In this document: positions 1 to 7,366 of the stretch, in pieces
Numbering within the stretch: the stretch's first letter is position 1
Layout of the letters: each line of letters starts with the position of its first letter
From: Paenibacillus jilunlii
GTDB lineage: Bacteria > Bacillota > Bacilli > Paenibacillales > Paenibacillaceae
Length of the DNA stretch: 64,000 nt
Reading direction: 5' to 3'
Assembly: GCF_900102965.1 (NCBI RefSeq)
Contig: NZ_FNGM01000001.1
Location: 540,053 to 604,052, forward strand
The notes under the pieces: model-generated
Seen by the model: the letters and a program-made list of their open reading frames with translations, nothing else
What the model was told of the DNA's origin: nothing
The model's database searches: none
Program-made: the position numbers and the translations under genes

Positions 1-150
1 AAGGTTATACATTATTCTATTGTGAATCCGCAAGGATAGATTGGACTTAATTCCTGATGAATATATACATTTAAGTTGTACTTTGCTTAATCATATAAAC
101 CTAGATAGTAGCGAGGGAATATACAGAAAACACTTTTACCAAAAGATGCT

Positions 151-186
151 GATCCGTAGCATGCCGGATTTGGTCCAGTTTCGCAT
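151..186 (-). pseudogene. Remnant of DNA ligase C-terminus
   Basis: Read on the minus strand this short piece gives MRNWTKSGMLRI. It closely matches the last 20 residues of the ligase at 12528-13400 (MRNWTRAGMLRSP). No other part of a ligase gene is recognisable around it. It is best read as the end of a deleted second copy. The match is only about 12 residues, so the call rests on similarity inside this window. Confidence 0.5.
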
Positions 187-203
187 CAGGAGGAATTCCT
201 TAT

Positions 204-226
204 CGTCATATACATAATGTTCCAAA
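204..226 (+). repeat. Short repeat copy 1 (23 bp)
   Basis: The core CGTCATATACATAATGTTC plus AAA recurs with one to three changes at 1372 and 1464. This copy lies about 50 bases upstream of the first small gene. Function is unknown. Confidence 0.6.
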
Positions 227-275
227 CGGAATATACTCGGTTAATAAACTCTAAAGAAGGAGTTGATCTGCAACA

Positions 276-488
276 ATGGTGTCACAACCCGGATTGTTTT
301 ATGGTGGAGGAATCAGTGTTTTTTTCTTTTTGATTTGGTTGGCGTGTATTGGATTAGGGGTTTTTGCATTTATCCTATTTGTTAAACTTGCTCTCAGAGC
401 AATTACAGCTTTGGATTTATACAATCACGCAAAAAACCTTGAGATTCGTGAACGTTATGAGTCTGTAAAAAAGGATGATAATGTTTGA
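276..488 (+). CDS. Small single-pass membrane protein, unknown
   Basis: This 70-residue protein has one strongly hydrophobic segment (about residues 12-40, rich in F, L, I and V) followed by a charged tail ending KKDDNV. An AAGGAG ribosome site lies about 12 bases before the ATG. The stop codon overlaps the TTG start of the first copy of the recurring small gene (485), so the two were probably co-transcribed. I do not recognise the family. Its place in the prophage-like region suggests cargo or a phage membrane protein, but no function can be assigned. Confidence 0.55.
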   Translation: MVSQPGLFYGGGISVFFFLIWLACIGLGVFAFILFVKLALRAITALDLYNHAKNLEIRERYESVKKDDNV

Positions 489-665
489 GCACTACATACA
501 AGGTCTTGGAAAGCGATACGGACTTCCTAACTGCTGCCACAGGCAAAGGTATCGGTATGGTTCCAGTCAGAGATGAACCAGAAGCACGTATATTATGGTG
601 GTATAAAAGAGGGATACTCTACAGAGAGTATTAAAATCGTTTTGAATTTAGAGCATATAAAATAA
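485..665 (+). pseudogene. Recurring small gene, copy 1 (decayed)
   Basis: From a TTG at 485 it reads STTYKVLESDTDFLTAA, the same start as copies at 1865 and 11665. It stays in frame through RDEPEARIL. It then loses a few bases where the others read DYGG, and later loses the segment before FEFRA. It ends in a stop inside the shifted frame. The downstream AAAATAA also matches the other copies. The parent protein was about 67 residues, of unknown function. Confidence 0.7.
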
Positions 666-741
666 CCCATCGGTCTTATGTTGGTGGCATTTCTTTTTAT
701 TAATCCATATATTCCCTCATTAACTCTTAAGTGTGTTGTAA

Positions 742-1272
742 ATAAATGGAACAATAAATGTTGCTGAATTTAATCTTTATAATATAGAACCGACACCGAC
801 TATAACACCAACTGCCACCCCAACCGTAGAACCTACAGCTACTTCAGAACCAACCATTGAGCCAACAGCGACACCAACATCAGAACCAACCATTGAGCCA
901 ACAGCGACACCAACATCAGAACCAACGGTTGAGCCTACGGCTACACCGGAACCGACAGGTACACCGACTACTGAACCAACAGCAACACCGGAGCCAACAG
1001 CAACACCTAGCCCAACTCCGGATCAATTGACAGGTAACCGTGCAATCCTGGTCGTAACGATGAATACTGGCCTTGAAAAAGAGTTCGATCTGAGTATGGA
1101 TGAAGTGAATTCCTTTATCACCTGGTATGAGAATAAGCAAGCCGGAACAGGGAAGGCGTCGTATGCCATTAATAAGCACGACAATTACAAAGGCCCGTTT
1201 ACCAGCCGTAAAGATTATGTGATCTTTGATAAGATACTCACGTTCAGCGTAAATGAATATTCTGCAAAATAG
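742..1272 (+). pseudogene. 5'-truncated secreted protein: TP-rich linker plus recurring C-terminal domain
   Basis: An open frame runs from 742, just after an in-frame TAA, to the stop at 1270 with no proper start. It begins NGTINVAEFNLYN, comparable to the end of the N-terminal domain in the intact relative at 13469-14371. About 75 residues of Thr/Pro/Glu repeats (EPTATP type) follow. The last ~75 residues contain NRAILVVT, KEFDLS, AINKHDN, KGPF and KDYVIFDKILTF. It is therefore the 3' part of a paralogue whose signal peptide and most of the first domain are gone. An internal TTG at 1027 could start only the last domain and has no clear ribosome site. Confidence 0.75.
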
Positions 1273-1322
1273 CATTTACACATTGTTCCAGTGAAGATAA
1301 AATAGAAGTAACGGAAAAACTG

Positions 1323-1354
1323 TACCCTGCCAGTAATGGTGGGGTATTTCTTTG
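1323..1354 (+). terminator. Terminator-like hairpin
   Basis: TACCCTGCC pairs imperfectly with GGTGGGGTA around an AGTAAT loop, followed by TTTCTTT. It lies just after the truncated gene ending at 1272. Confidence 0.5.
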
Positions 1355-1371
1355 CGTTCAGTTTCCCTTAT

Positions 1372-1394
1372 CGTCACATACATAATGCTCCAAA
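1372..1394 (+). repeat. Short repeat copy 2 (23 bp)
   Basis: CGTCACATACATAATGCTC plus CAAA, a variant of the repeat at 204 and 1464. It directly follows the hairpin at 1323. Confidence 0.6.
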
Positions 1395-1425
1395 TTAATT
1401 ATATTTAGATTACGCGGAAGTGCTG

Positions 1426-1455
1426 TACTATGCCAGCATTGGCGGGGTATTTTCA
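1426..1455 (+). terminator. Terminator-like hairpin, second copy
   Basis: TACTATGCC pairs with GGCGGGGTA around AGCATT and is followed by TTTTCATTT. It resembles the hairpin at 1323 in sequence and in its place next to the 23-bp repeat, so the repeat plus hairpin looks like one duplicated unit. Confidence 0.45.
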
Positions 1456-1463
1456 TTTAGGAA

Positions 1464-1486
1464 CGTCATATACATAATGTTCTAAA
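1464..1486 (+). repeat. Short repeat copy 3 (23 bp)
   Basis: CGTCATATACATAATGTTC plus TAAA, nearly identical to the copy at 204. It lies about 80 bases before the YciI-like gene. Confidence 0.6.
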
Positions 1487-1566
1487 TGAAATATTATGAT
1501 TAAATAATACGGATGGACAGTCTACTGCCAGTCTGATAGGGCATTTTAATTTGAGGGGGACCGTAT

Positions 1567-1860
1567 ATGTTTATTGTGAATTTGAGTTATATAAAGTCGA
1601 TAAGTGAGGTTCAGAATCATCTTGAAGAGCATGTCAAATTTCTCGAAAAGTATTACAACTCAAATAAGTTCATATTCTCGGGAAGGAAGGTCCCTAGAAC
1701 TGGTGGTGTAATTTTAGTTGATACCCTAAGTAAAGAAGACTTAGACTTTATTTTGAAGGAAGACCCGTTTTATCAAAATCAAATTGCCCAGTATGAAGTT
1801 ATAGAAGTTGAAATTACAAAGTACGATGACCGTTTCGCTACCTTCCTAAAGAAGGAGTGA
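1567..1860 (+). CDS. YciI-like (YCII domain) protein
   Basis: This 97-residue protein matches the YCII-related family of small ferredoxin-fold proteins. It starts MFIVNLSYIKS, followed by a helix with EEHVKFLEKYY, then FIFSGRKVPRTGGVIL, and DPFYQNQIAQYEVIEV near the end. Members are usually 90-100 residues, often dimers with a conserved His/Asp pair; the biochemical role is mostly unknown. GAGGGGG ahead of the ATG sets the start. Four bases separate its stop from the TTG of the second copy of the recurring small gene, so the pair forms an operon. A core-type enzyme inside a decayed island suggests cargo. Confidence 0.75.
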   Translation: MFIVNLSYIKSISEVQNHLEEHVKFLEKYYNSNKFIFSGRKVPRTGGVILVDTLSKEDLDFILKEDPFYQNQIAQYEVIEVEITKYDDRFATFLKKE

Positions 1861-1864
1861 TCAC

Positions 1865-2062
1865 TTGAGCACTACACAAGTCCTGGAGAGTGATACAGAC
1901 TTCCTCGTGGCTGCTTTGAATCAGTATGGTTCCGGCCAGAAGATGATCCAGAAGGGCGTGGATTACGGGGGCATAGTTGAAGGATACTCTCCAGAGAGTA
2001 TTAAGATAGCTGGTGGCCGGTTTATCCGGCAGCGATTTGAATTTAGAGCATACATAAAATAA
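1865..2062 (+). CDS. Recurring small gene, copy 2 (open but rearranged)
   Basis: This 65-residue reading frame starts at a TTG with GAAGGAG upstream. It begins STTQVLESDTDFLVAAL and ends DYGGIVEGYSPESIKIAGG then RFEFRAYIK, as the other copies do. The middle (YGSGQKMIQKGV) is an out-of-frame reading of bases that encode RPEDDPEGR in the next frame, as copies 1 and 3 read. Two compensating indels therefore seem to have scrambled about 12 residues while keeping the frame open. Function is unknown; it may or may not still be functional. Confidence 0.55.
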   Translation: MSTTQVLESDTDFLVAALNQYGSGQKMIQKGVDYGGIVEGYSPESIKIAGGRFIRQRFEFRAYIK

Positions 2063-2165
2063 TATACTGGGCATATGCCTGACGGGTTTGTTTTTGTAAT
2101 CAAGGAAAAGAAATTAACCTCATCAGTTGAACTAAACCTCGTATGGTATGTATATAACTCCCTGC

Positions 2166-2225
2166 TCATTCCGTAGCTTTATCTTTGTTTCTATGTTCTA
2201 TTGCTATTTTCGGTTCTTTTGGCAT
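2166..2225 (-). CDS. Possible 19-residue peptide
   Basis: A GAAAGGAGTGAATAT ribosome site precedes an ATG on the minus strand. The frame reads MPKEPKIAIEHRNKDKATE and then stops. The charged peptide has no signal sequence. It may be the start of a truncated gene rather than a true small peptide. Only the ribosome site supports it. Confidence 0.25.
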   Translation of the reverse strand: MPKEPKIAIEHRNKDKATE

Positions 2226-2344
2226 ATATTCACTCCTTTCACTTATATAAATCCCGGCATTTTCTATGGAATATCATACTTATTAACTATTTCGTATATT
2301 CATCCGATAATAGAAAGGGAAAAATAGTTATTAGGGGGATTATT

Positions 2345-3016
2345 ATGAATTTCAAAAAAGTTGCTGCAGTCTCTATCTTGACGCTTTTACTAGGAAGTAC
2401 GGTTGCATTTGCTGCTGCGAACGAAGTCAAAGGTACGATTTCTAATCTAAAGTATAAACTTAATGGCTTCGATTGGGCTCCAAGTGCAAACTCAGCAAAA
2501 CCAGTAGTTATTAACGGCCAACAATACATACCGGTAAGCGTAGTTACCGAAGCGACAAAAATAAACATAACAGTAGATAAATCGACGAATACATTACAGA
2601 TAGGCGAAAAGCAAAATTCAGTACCCTTGATTAAAGAGAAAGCCCTTTTTAATAAAGATATGGGTTACTCACAAAACCCAGCTTATGTAAATTTTAATGG
2701 AGTTAATTATAAAGAAGCTATCGTCGCTTCTAAAGTTTATGGATTAGCGGTGGCAACATTTTATCCAAATAAGAAGTATCAAACTCTAGTAGTGGATATT
2801 TTTACATTGGGGAATAAAGCAGAAATACAATTTGTTAATAATGCGACTAAAGAGGAACTGAAAACTATATTATTAGAACCCGGCACAAAACTCACCTCAA
2901 GTGAGATAAATGTTGCGGGCGTTTCTGAAATCGGAGTTGTTGTTTTCTCACTTGCGAGTAATACAAATAAGAAAGGAGCGGATGTAGTTATCTTGCCGAC
3001 TTCTTATTATAAGTAA
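2345..3016 (+). CDS. Secreted stalk-domain protein
   Basis: The ATG at 2345 follows TTAGGGGGA; the open frame upstream lacks a ribosome site. The 223-residue product has a signal peptide (NFKKVAAVSILTLLLGSTVAFA) and then a copper-amine-oxidase-N-like stalk domain at about residues 30-90, with PVVINGQQYIPVSVVTEAT and a DKSTNTLQI strand. The rest, including ATFYPNKKYQTLVVDI and a Ser/Thr/Asn-rich end, is beta-rich and unassigned; its layout resembles NPCBM-type carbohydrate-binding modules, but that is a guess. It is probably wall- or matrix-associated. An IS remnant sits just after the stop, inside its terminator. Confidence 0.7.
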   Translation: MNFKKVAAVSILTLLLGSTVAFAAANEVKGTISNLKYKLNGFDWAPSANSAKPVVINGQQYIPVSVVTEATKINITVDKSTNTLQIGEKQNSVPLIKEKALFNKDMGYSQNPAYVNFNGVNYKEAIVASKVYGLAVATFYPNKKYQTLVVDIFTLGNKAEIQFVNNATKEELKTILLEPGTKLTSSEINVAGVSEIGVVVFSLASNTNKKGADVVILPTSYYK

Positions 3017-3042
3017 TGAGAAACCCCGTCAGGCAAATACCG

Positions 3043-3555
3043 AGGCCACTGAAAAAGTAACCTTTCTTGGTAAAATCACAATCATATCTTAAAAAGACGA
3101 CGTCCATTCTTTCCGAATGGACGAAACTTGGTTAGCAAACTGGGATCAATGACCTCTTCCTCTGGAGCCATATGAAGAAAAAACTTGAATGACAAATCGG
3201 TTTTGGAACGTTCCACAAGATCAACGTTAGACAAGTCAAAAATGGATTTGAGCAATAAATATTTAAACATTCGGACCGGATCTACCGCAGTTCGACCGTT
3301 ATCTTGGCAATACTTTTTGTGCAGCTCCTCGTACACAAAGCTAAAGTCTACCCACTCATTCATGCGCCGCAGCAAATTATCTTTAGGAATGAGAATATTG
3401 TAAAGCTCAATATACGGGCTCAAGATAAAGCTTTGCTGCTGAGGAAGCATGATAATCACCGACCTTTGGTTTGATGCTTTAATCATATAGAAAAAAAGAG
3501 ACATTCTATGTGGAGAATGTCTCTTTGAGCTCGTAATGGACTTTTTCAGTGGCCT
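3043..3555 (-). mobile_element. IS1182-like element, internally deleted
   Basis: A perfect 16-base inverted repeat, AGGCCACTGAAAAAGT at 3043-3058 and its complement at 3540-3555, bounds 513 bases. Inside are the N-terminal part of an IS1182-type transposase and a 10-bp stem hairpin at 3498-3523 near the upstream end. Such hairpins commonly shield transposase genes from outside transcription. A second palindrome (3101-3123) sits at the point where the transposase is cut. No target duplication is obvious. Full IS1182 elements are about 1.5-1.9 kb, so most of the element is missing and it cannot move on its own. Confidence 0.75.
3082..3450 (-). pseudogene. Truncated IS1182-family transposase
   Basis: From the ATG at 3450 it reads MLPQQQSFILSPYIELYN, then DNLLRRMNEWVDFSFVYEEL, GRTAVDPVRMFKYLLLK and DLSNVDLVERSKTDLSFKFF. 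This is the DUF772-type N-terminal domain of IS1182/IS5-like transposases. It breaks off after LLTKFR, and the last 14 residues are unrelated. The whole DDE catalytic part is missing. An in-frame ATG further upstream (3504) lies inside the element's hairpin and is unlikely. Confidence 0.8.
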
Positions 3556-3585
3556 CCCTTAATGCCTGACGGGTTTTATTTTTGT

Positions 3586-3918
3586 TTATTGAGCCGTATA
3601 CTCATTGACTTCAATGGTCAGGATTTTATCGAACACAACATAATCCTTGCGTTTGCTGAAAGGTCCTTTGTTATTATCGTGCTTATTGATTACGTATTGG
3701 GCTGGGCCAGATCCGGCATCTCGTGCATCGTACCACTCCAAAAAGGCATTTACTACAGTCATAGTTAGATTATATTCTTTTTGAGTTCCGTTAGTCAGTG
3801 TAATTTTTGTTGACCTTTTTAATGTATATGTTTGAGTGTCATCTAGTTCAGTTACGCCTGAATGACTACCTAAGATATTATTCCTACCTATATAGATATA
3901 TAGAGTTTTTATAAATGT
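3586..3918 (-). pseudogene. 5'-truncated copy of the recurring C-terminal domain
   Basis: The minus strand is open from just after a TAA at 3919-3921 to the stop at 3586. The last ~75 residues read ITLTNGTQKEYNL, NAFLEWYDARDAG, YVINKHDNNKGPF and KDYVVFDKILTIEVNEYTAQ. They match the ends of the proteins at 742-1272 and 13469-14371. There is no Thr/Pro linker, signal peptide or start codon with a ribosome site; upstream residues include GRNNILGSHSGVTELDD. It is a silent 3' fragment convergent with the stalk gene at 2345. Confidence 0.75.
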
Positions 3919-4262
3919 TTATGCTGCTAAATATCTAGGCTCTAAAGTCATGGGACCAGCAGTCCATGTATCAGACGAATGTAATAGGAGAAGATGTGCC
4001 GGAGAGTGGGGTTACAAAAAAGGAAATATCATAAGATGAGATCAATTTGAGAAAACAGAATGGAATTCGTCCACCGCTACTGTGCATTCGAAACAGCCGA
4101 AGAAATATGCGGGTGTATCTGGGGCCGTTGTGAAGGGACAGGGGAGTTTTGTTCCAGAGTGGAAATTCAGAAGGGGAAAACTTCCTGAGTGCCGAAATAT
4201 GACATGGGGAGGTATGTAGCGAAAAAAAGAAATAATAAATTTTAGATTTGGGGGATTTATTT
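3919..4262. other. Intergenic stretch, possible decayed coding
   Basis: No intact gene is visible. One plus-strand frame (about 4035-4220) is open for about 60 codons, including VSGAVVKGQGSFVPEWKFRRGK, but it lacks a start with a ribosome site and I do not recognise it. It may be a fragment of a phage structural gene. Confidence 0.3.
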
Positions 4263-5258
4263 ATGAGTAAGTTAGTTAGATGTTTGCTATCGTTTGTAAT
4301 TCTTTTCGGAACAGTAGTTTTTTTGTCTAAAGATCAATCCTTTGCAGTAGCTTCCTTGGATGGAGGAGAAAATAGTAATACAATATATTTTACCATTCCG
4401 CTAAATTCTTTTTGCAGTAAATCACAAGTGATGGATCTTTCCTTAAATGTCACAAGTCTAACAAACAATGCGGAACTCAGTATTCATTTATTTAAGAAAA
4501 ATGGAGATGAGATTAATACGCAAGGCACAAGCTACGATGGAATAGAATCTGAAATAATACCAGGGGCACCTACAACTGTCAAAAAGGACACTACAGTTGT
4601 TTACCACCTTGCTTATGGTGGTATGTATCAAAATTGCTCTGAGAGAGTCTATTATGGGAAAATTGTTTCAAATACTACAGGCTCTTCAATTTTAGCTGGT
4701 GGATGGGTTGATGGAGCTAAAGGGAATGCGACGATACTAATTAACAATGGAGAGCCCTGGACAAATAAATCTTGTATTTCATCTGGCGAGGGTAATGACC
4801 TTGTTCCCACAATGACAAGTAATTTTGCCCCATGTGGACAAGTGAGCGCAAGCACTGAGTTCTCGTCGTTAAATGCTGCTTGGACGGCATTTAACGATAC
4901 AATAGAATCGAGTGGGAGAGGATGGCACACGGAGAAAAATATTACTTCGGGATGGTTAGAATATGCATTCCACTCACCTCAAGTTGTTCGAGCATATACA
5001 TTGCAGACTCAAAACTCACCCAATAATACGGTGTCCGTTGCAAGAGCACCTAAAACTTGGACATTCGAAGCATGGAACGGCCAGGAATGGATTGTTCTTG
5101 ATTCCCAAAATAATATAACGAATTGGGTATATAGCGAATCTAAAAAGTTTTCATTTACAAATGAAAAAGCGTACTCCAAATATAGAATCAACATCACTGC
5201 AAACAATGGCTCTGTTGAGCACATAGTAATTGGAGAAATGCAACTTCTGCCTAATTAG
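4263..5258 (+). CDS. Secreted protein with F5/8 type C (discoidin)-like domain
   Basis: The ATG at 4263 (MSKLVRCLLSFVILFG) follows GGGGGA by about 8 bases; an in-frame TTG at 4248 lies inside that site and is rejected. The 331-residue product has a signal peptide ending near residue 28. A beta-rich region of about 160 residues follows, with paired cysteines (CSKSQ, NCSERVYY, NKSCISSGEG). The C-terminal ~140 residues resemble discoidin/F5/8C domains: SLNAAWTAFNDTIESSGRGWHTE, then GWLEYAF, VVRAYTLQTQN, PKTWTFEAWNGQEW, and YRINITANNG with EMQLL. Such domains bind glycans. It stands alone, followed by an IS200 remnant. Confidence 0.7.
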   Translation: MSKLVRCLLSFVILFGTVVFLSKDQSFAVASLDGGENSNTIYFTIPLNSFCSKSQVMDLSLNVTSLTNNAELSIHLFKKNGDEINTQGTSYDGIESEIIPGAPTTVKKDTTVVYHLAYGGMYQNCSERVYYGKIVSNTTGSSILAGGWVDGAKGNATILINNGEPWTNKSCISSGEGNDLVPTMTSNFAPCGQVSASTEFSSLNAAWTAFNDTIESSGRGWHTEKNITSGWLEYAFHSPQVVRAYTLQTQNSPNNTVSVARAPKTWTFEAWNGQEWIVLDSQNNITNWVYSESKKFSFTNEKAYSKYRINITANNGSVEHIVIGEMQLLPN

Positions 5259-5277
5259 CATCTAAAAAAAAATATAA

Positions 5278-5695
5278 CTATTTCATAGGTTGGTGAGTAT
5301 TCCACCGGAAATGAGCGTCTCGAGTTTTATGGGATATCTGAAAGGGAAAAGTGCGCTGATGATCTTCGATAAGCATGCAAACTTGAAGTATAAGTACGGG
5401 GATCGTCATTTTTGGGCAGAAGGGTACTATGTAAGCACGGTAGGTCTCAATGAAGCAACGATTAAAAATTATATTTAGGAGCAGGAAAGTCACGATATTG
5501 CACTGGATAAGCTAAGTGTGAAAGAGTATGAGAACCCCTTTAAGGGGTAGCTGGTAGTCCAAGCACCCCTTCAGGGGTAGGCAAAAGGGGCAAAGGCATA
5601 GTAGCTTGAACGAAGTGAAAGACAGCCCCTTTAGATGCTAGCCGGCACCAGAAGGCTTATAGCCTCAGAGCAAACCACCCGTTTGACGGGTGGTT
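5278..5695 (+). mobile_element. IS200-like element, left part lost
   Basis: This holds the C-terminal part of a Y1 transposase followed by about 145 bases that look like the right end of an IS200-type element. It includes CACCCCTTCAGGGGT and a perfect 10-bp stem hairpin at 5673-5695 (AACCACCCGT with its complement around TTG). Subterminal hairpins are the ends recognised by this family. The left end and the HUH motif are missing, so the element is dead. Confidence 0.7.
5290..5550 (+). pseudogene. IS200 TnpA transposase fragment
   Basis: The frame reads SIPPEMSVSSFMGYLKGKSA, then FDKHANLKYKYGDRHFWAEG and YYVSTVGLNEATIKNYI, the C-terminal half of IS200 TnpA including the region of the catalytic tyrosine. 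A TAG at 5476 replaces what is usually CAG; past it the frame continues EQESHDIALDKLSVKEYENPFKG to a second stop at 5548. About 60-70 N-terminal residues with the HUH metal site are missing. It is inactive twice over. Confidence 0.8.
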
Positions 5696-5705
5696 ATGAT
5701 TTTGT

Positions 5706-5735
5706 CCTCGGAATTTCTCCGGGGGCTATTTTTTT
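5706..5735 (+). terminator. Hairpin terminator
   Basis: CCTCGGA pairs with TCCGGGG around ATTTC, followed by a run of seven T. It lies just past the IS200 end and before the tail-spike remnant. Confidence 0.55.
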
Positions 5736-5776
5736 ATACGTAAGGAAAGTTTTCCTTAAGGAGAGGATGATGTTAT

Positions 5777-5989
5777 TTGAGCTACCTTCAATCTTATGAT
5801 AAAAATATGGTGTCAATCGGAGCTCTAGTGAAAGCTTATGATGTAGCGCGGAAGCGGCGAATTAATTCGGATTACGAAATCCAATTCCTTGTTCCAATGG
5901 CCTCTGAAGATTATCGGGAGAAGATAATCCTCAAGGGACATACTAAGAACGAACGCGGCCAATATTACGTAATCAACAGCCGGTCCTGA
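5777..5989 (+). pseudogene. Phage tail-spike/endopeptidase N-terminal fragment
   Basis: A TTG start after TTAAGGAGAGGATGATGTTAT opens a 70-residue frame: SYLQSYDKNMVSIGALVKAY, RRINSDYEIQFLVPM, DYREKIILKGH and ERGQYYVINSRS. This is the N-terminal segment of the long tail-associated proteins of Gram-positive siphophages and myophages (prophage tail endopeptidase/tail spike). Those proteins usually run for many hundreds of residues. Here the frame stops after 70, and the C-terminal part of such a protein resumes about 20 bases later in another frame (6007). An internal deletion of the central part is the simplest reading. Confidence 0.65.
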
Positions 5990-6006
5990 ATTCGGAGTGA
6001 TCGAGC

Positions 6007-6714
6007 TTGGTAGCGAATAAATTGACGGCAAATTATGCGTCCATCGCTAATTCTAATTTTTCAGGCGGGGCTATTGTTGGATCATCTATTAATGTGGGAG
6101 ACGGGAGATTTGTTGTTAATTCAGCCGGGTCAGTATTTGCTGCAGATGGGACGTTTCAGGGAACCATTAATGCCAGGGGGGGGACGTTTGAAGGTAACAT
6201 CTACGCCAGTGGGGAGATTATCGGGGGCATTATTACAGGCGCGAGATTTAGAACAGGATCATCTGGTGTTTATCCGAGAGTGGAAATTGATCCTACAAGT
6301 GTAGCATTTGGAGTGTATTCAGATGCTTCCAGTGGTATATTGATTCCGGCGTATGACGGTGGAGTCAGTAAGATTCGTTTCTTAGCAAATGGAAATGAAT
6401 CAACGATATATAACTCGCCGGGTGTTGGTCTTGCGATAAGTGCCTATGGCAATCTAAACCTATCTGGAAGCAACATTGACTTACAGCCAAATGGAAAGGT
6501 ACGTTTTCGTTCGTGGTTAGATATTCAAAGCGCTTTTTCAGGTGCAACACTACAAAGTGAACTAGACACCATTAACAGTGCTATCACGGCTTTGTGGAAC
6601 GCCCTTAACCATAAATCGGATATTGGTCATAAGCATACCGTTGACATAGGCACTCATAACCATGGAAATGCCGCCAACCAAAACTGGGGTGGAACCTTTA
6701 CGACTTCTTCTTAA
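6007..6714 (+). pseudogene. Phage tail-spike C-terminal region
   Basis: This 235-residue frame opens with VANKLTANYASIANSNFSGG, continues with glycine-rich beta-helix-like repeats (GTINARGGTFEGNIYASGEI), and ends GHKHTVDIGTHNHGNAANQN, a His/Gly motif typical of phage fibre tips. It is the C-terminal part of the tail protein whose start lies at 5777. A TTG at 6007 preceded by GGAG could allow separate translation, so a shortened tip protein might still be made. No tail, capsid, portal or terminase gene is nearby, so the phage is defective. Confidence 0.65.
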
Positions 6715-6782
6715 CTTGAAACTTTTCTTGCTTTGTGACGATAATAGAGATATAGAAATCTTTGCCAAGGGGAGTGTTCGTT

Positions 6783-7325
6783 TTGAAAAAGTTTATATCC
6801 GGATTTGTCGTAGGTGCACTGTTGTTTGGTGGAGTCTCTGCCTTCGCTGCTTCGAGCTTAATCGGCCAGAAGGTGCAGGGGTTATTTACCATCGAAAAGG
6901 GTGGGACGAAGGTTGCTGAGGCAGTTATTATTAACGGGTCGGCATATGCTCCGGTACGTGCAGTCGCCGAGGCAACCGGTGCAAGCCTTACCGTAGAGGG
7001 GAAGAAAATCATTATGAGTAGTGAAAACGAAAAGGTGCCGACGGCAGCGTCGAACACAAAAACTCTTGCGGAATTGCAAGCTGAACGGAATAAAATAGCT
7101 GAGCAAGTTGAGAAAAAAACAGCTATCGTTTCTGAATTTAAGAAAACGCAAGTAGATAATTGGGATGTTCTAATATCAGAAAACCCTAATTCAACCACCA
7201 TCCCGCAATGGGAGAATACAAAAAAAGAGAGTGAAAAGATGCTTGAACAGCTCAAAACCGAACTAGCCACACTCCAACAACAACTTAATGATCTTGATGC
7301 TCAAATAGCAGCACTTAAGCATTAA
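6783..7325 (+). CDS. Secreted stalk-domain protein with coiled coil
   Basis: AAGGGGAG eight bases upstream decides for the TTG at 6783, giving a 180-residue protein. It has a signal peptide (LKKFISGFVVGALLFGGVSAFA), a stalk domain (about residues 25-85: AVIINGSAYAPVRAVAEATGA, then VEGKKIIMS) and a Glu/Lys-rich C-terminal coiled coil (about 100-180, ending LATLQQQLNDLDAQIAAL). It directly follows the tail-spike remnant, a common place for such proteins in Paenibacillus prophages. A role at the cell surface is inferred from the signal peptide only. Confidence 0.7.
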   Translation: MKKFISGFVVGALLFGGVSAFAASSLIGQKVQGLFTIEKGGTKVAEAVIINGSAYAPVRAVAEATGASLTVEGKKIIMSSENEKVPTAASNTKTLAELQAERNKIAEQVEKKTAIVSEFKKTQVDNWDVLISENPNSTTIPQWENTKKESEKMLEQLKTELATLQQQLNDLDAQIAALKH

Positions 7326-7366
7326 ACCGTAGTACTACAGTATATAAACAACTATATCCTAATAAC

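Larger units (their letters stand above)
3022..3576. terminator. Bidirectional terminator split by the IS insertion
   Basis: CCCGTCAGGCA (3025-3035) and TGCCTGACGGG (3563-3573) are exact complements, with A- and T-rich flanks. They would form one terminator between the convergent genes at 2345 and 3586. The IS remnant at 3043-3555 now lies in the loop. The same stem sequence occurs in the terminator at 12493. Confidence 0.65.

Noticed and set aside
1372..1486. CRISPR-like array of the 23-bp repeat
   Set aside because: Only three irregularly placed copies, and the intervening DNA is hairpins rather than unique spacers.
2201..2344. Longer start for the stalk-domain gene
   Set aside because: The upstream codons are AT-rich, lack a ribosome site and would bury the signal peptide; the ATG at 2345 has TTAGGGGGA ahead.
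3562..3768. Plus-strand reading frame over the minus-strand domain fragment
   Set aside because: It is the antisense of the recurring domain; the minus-strand translation matches two other genes.
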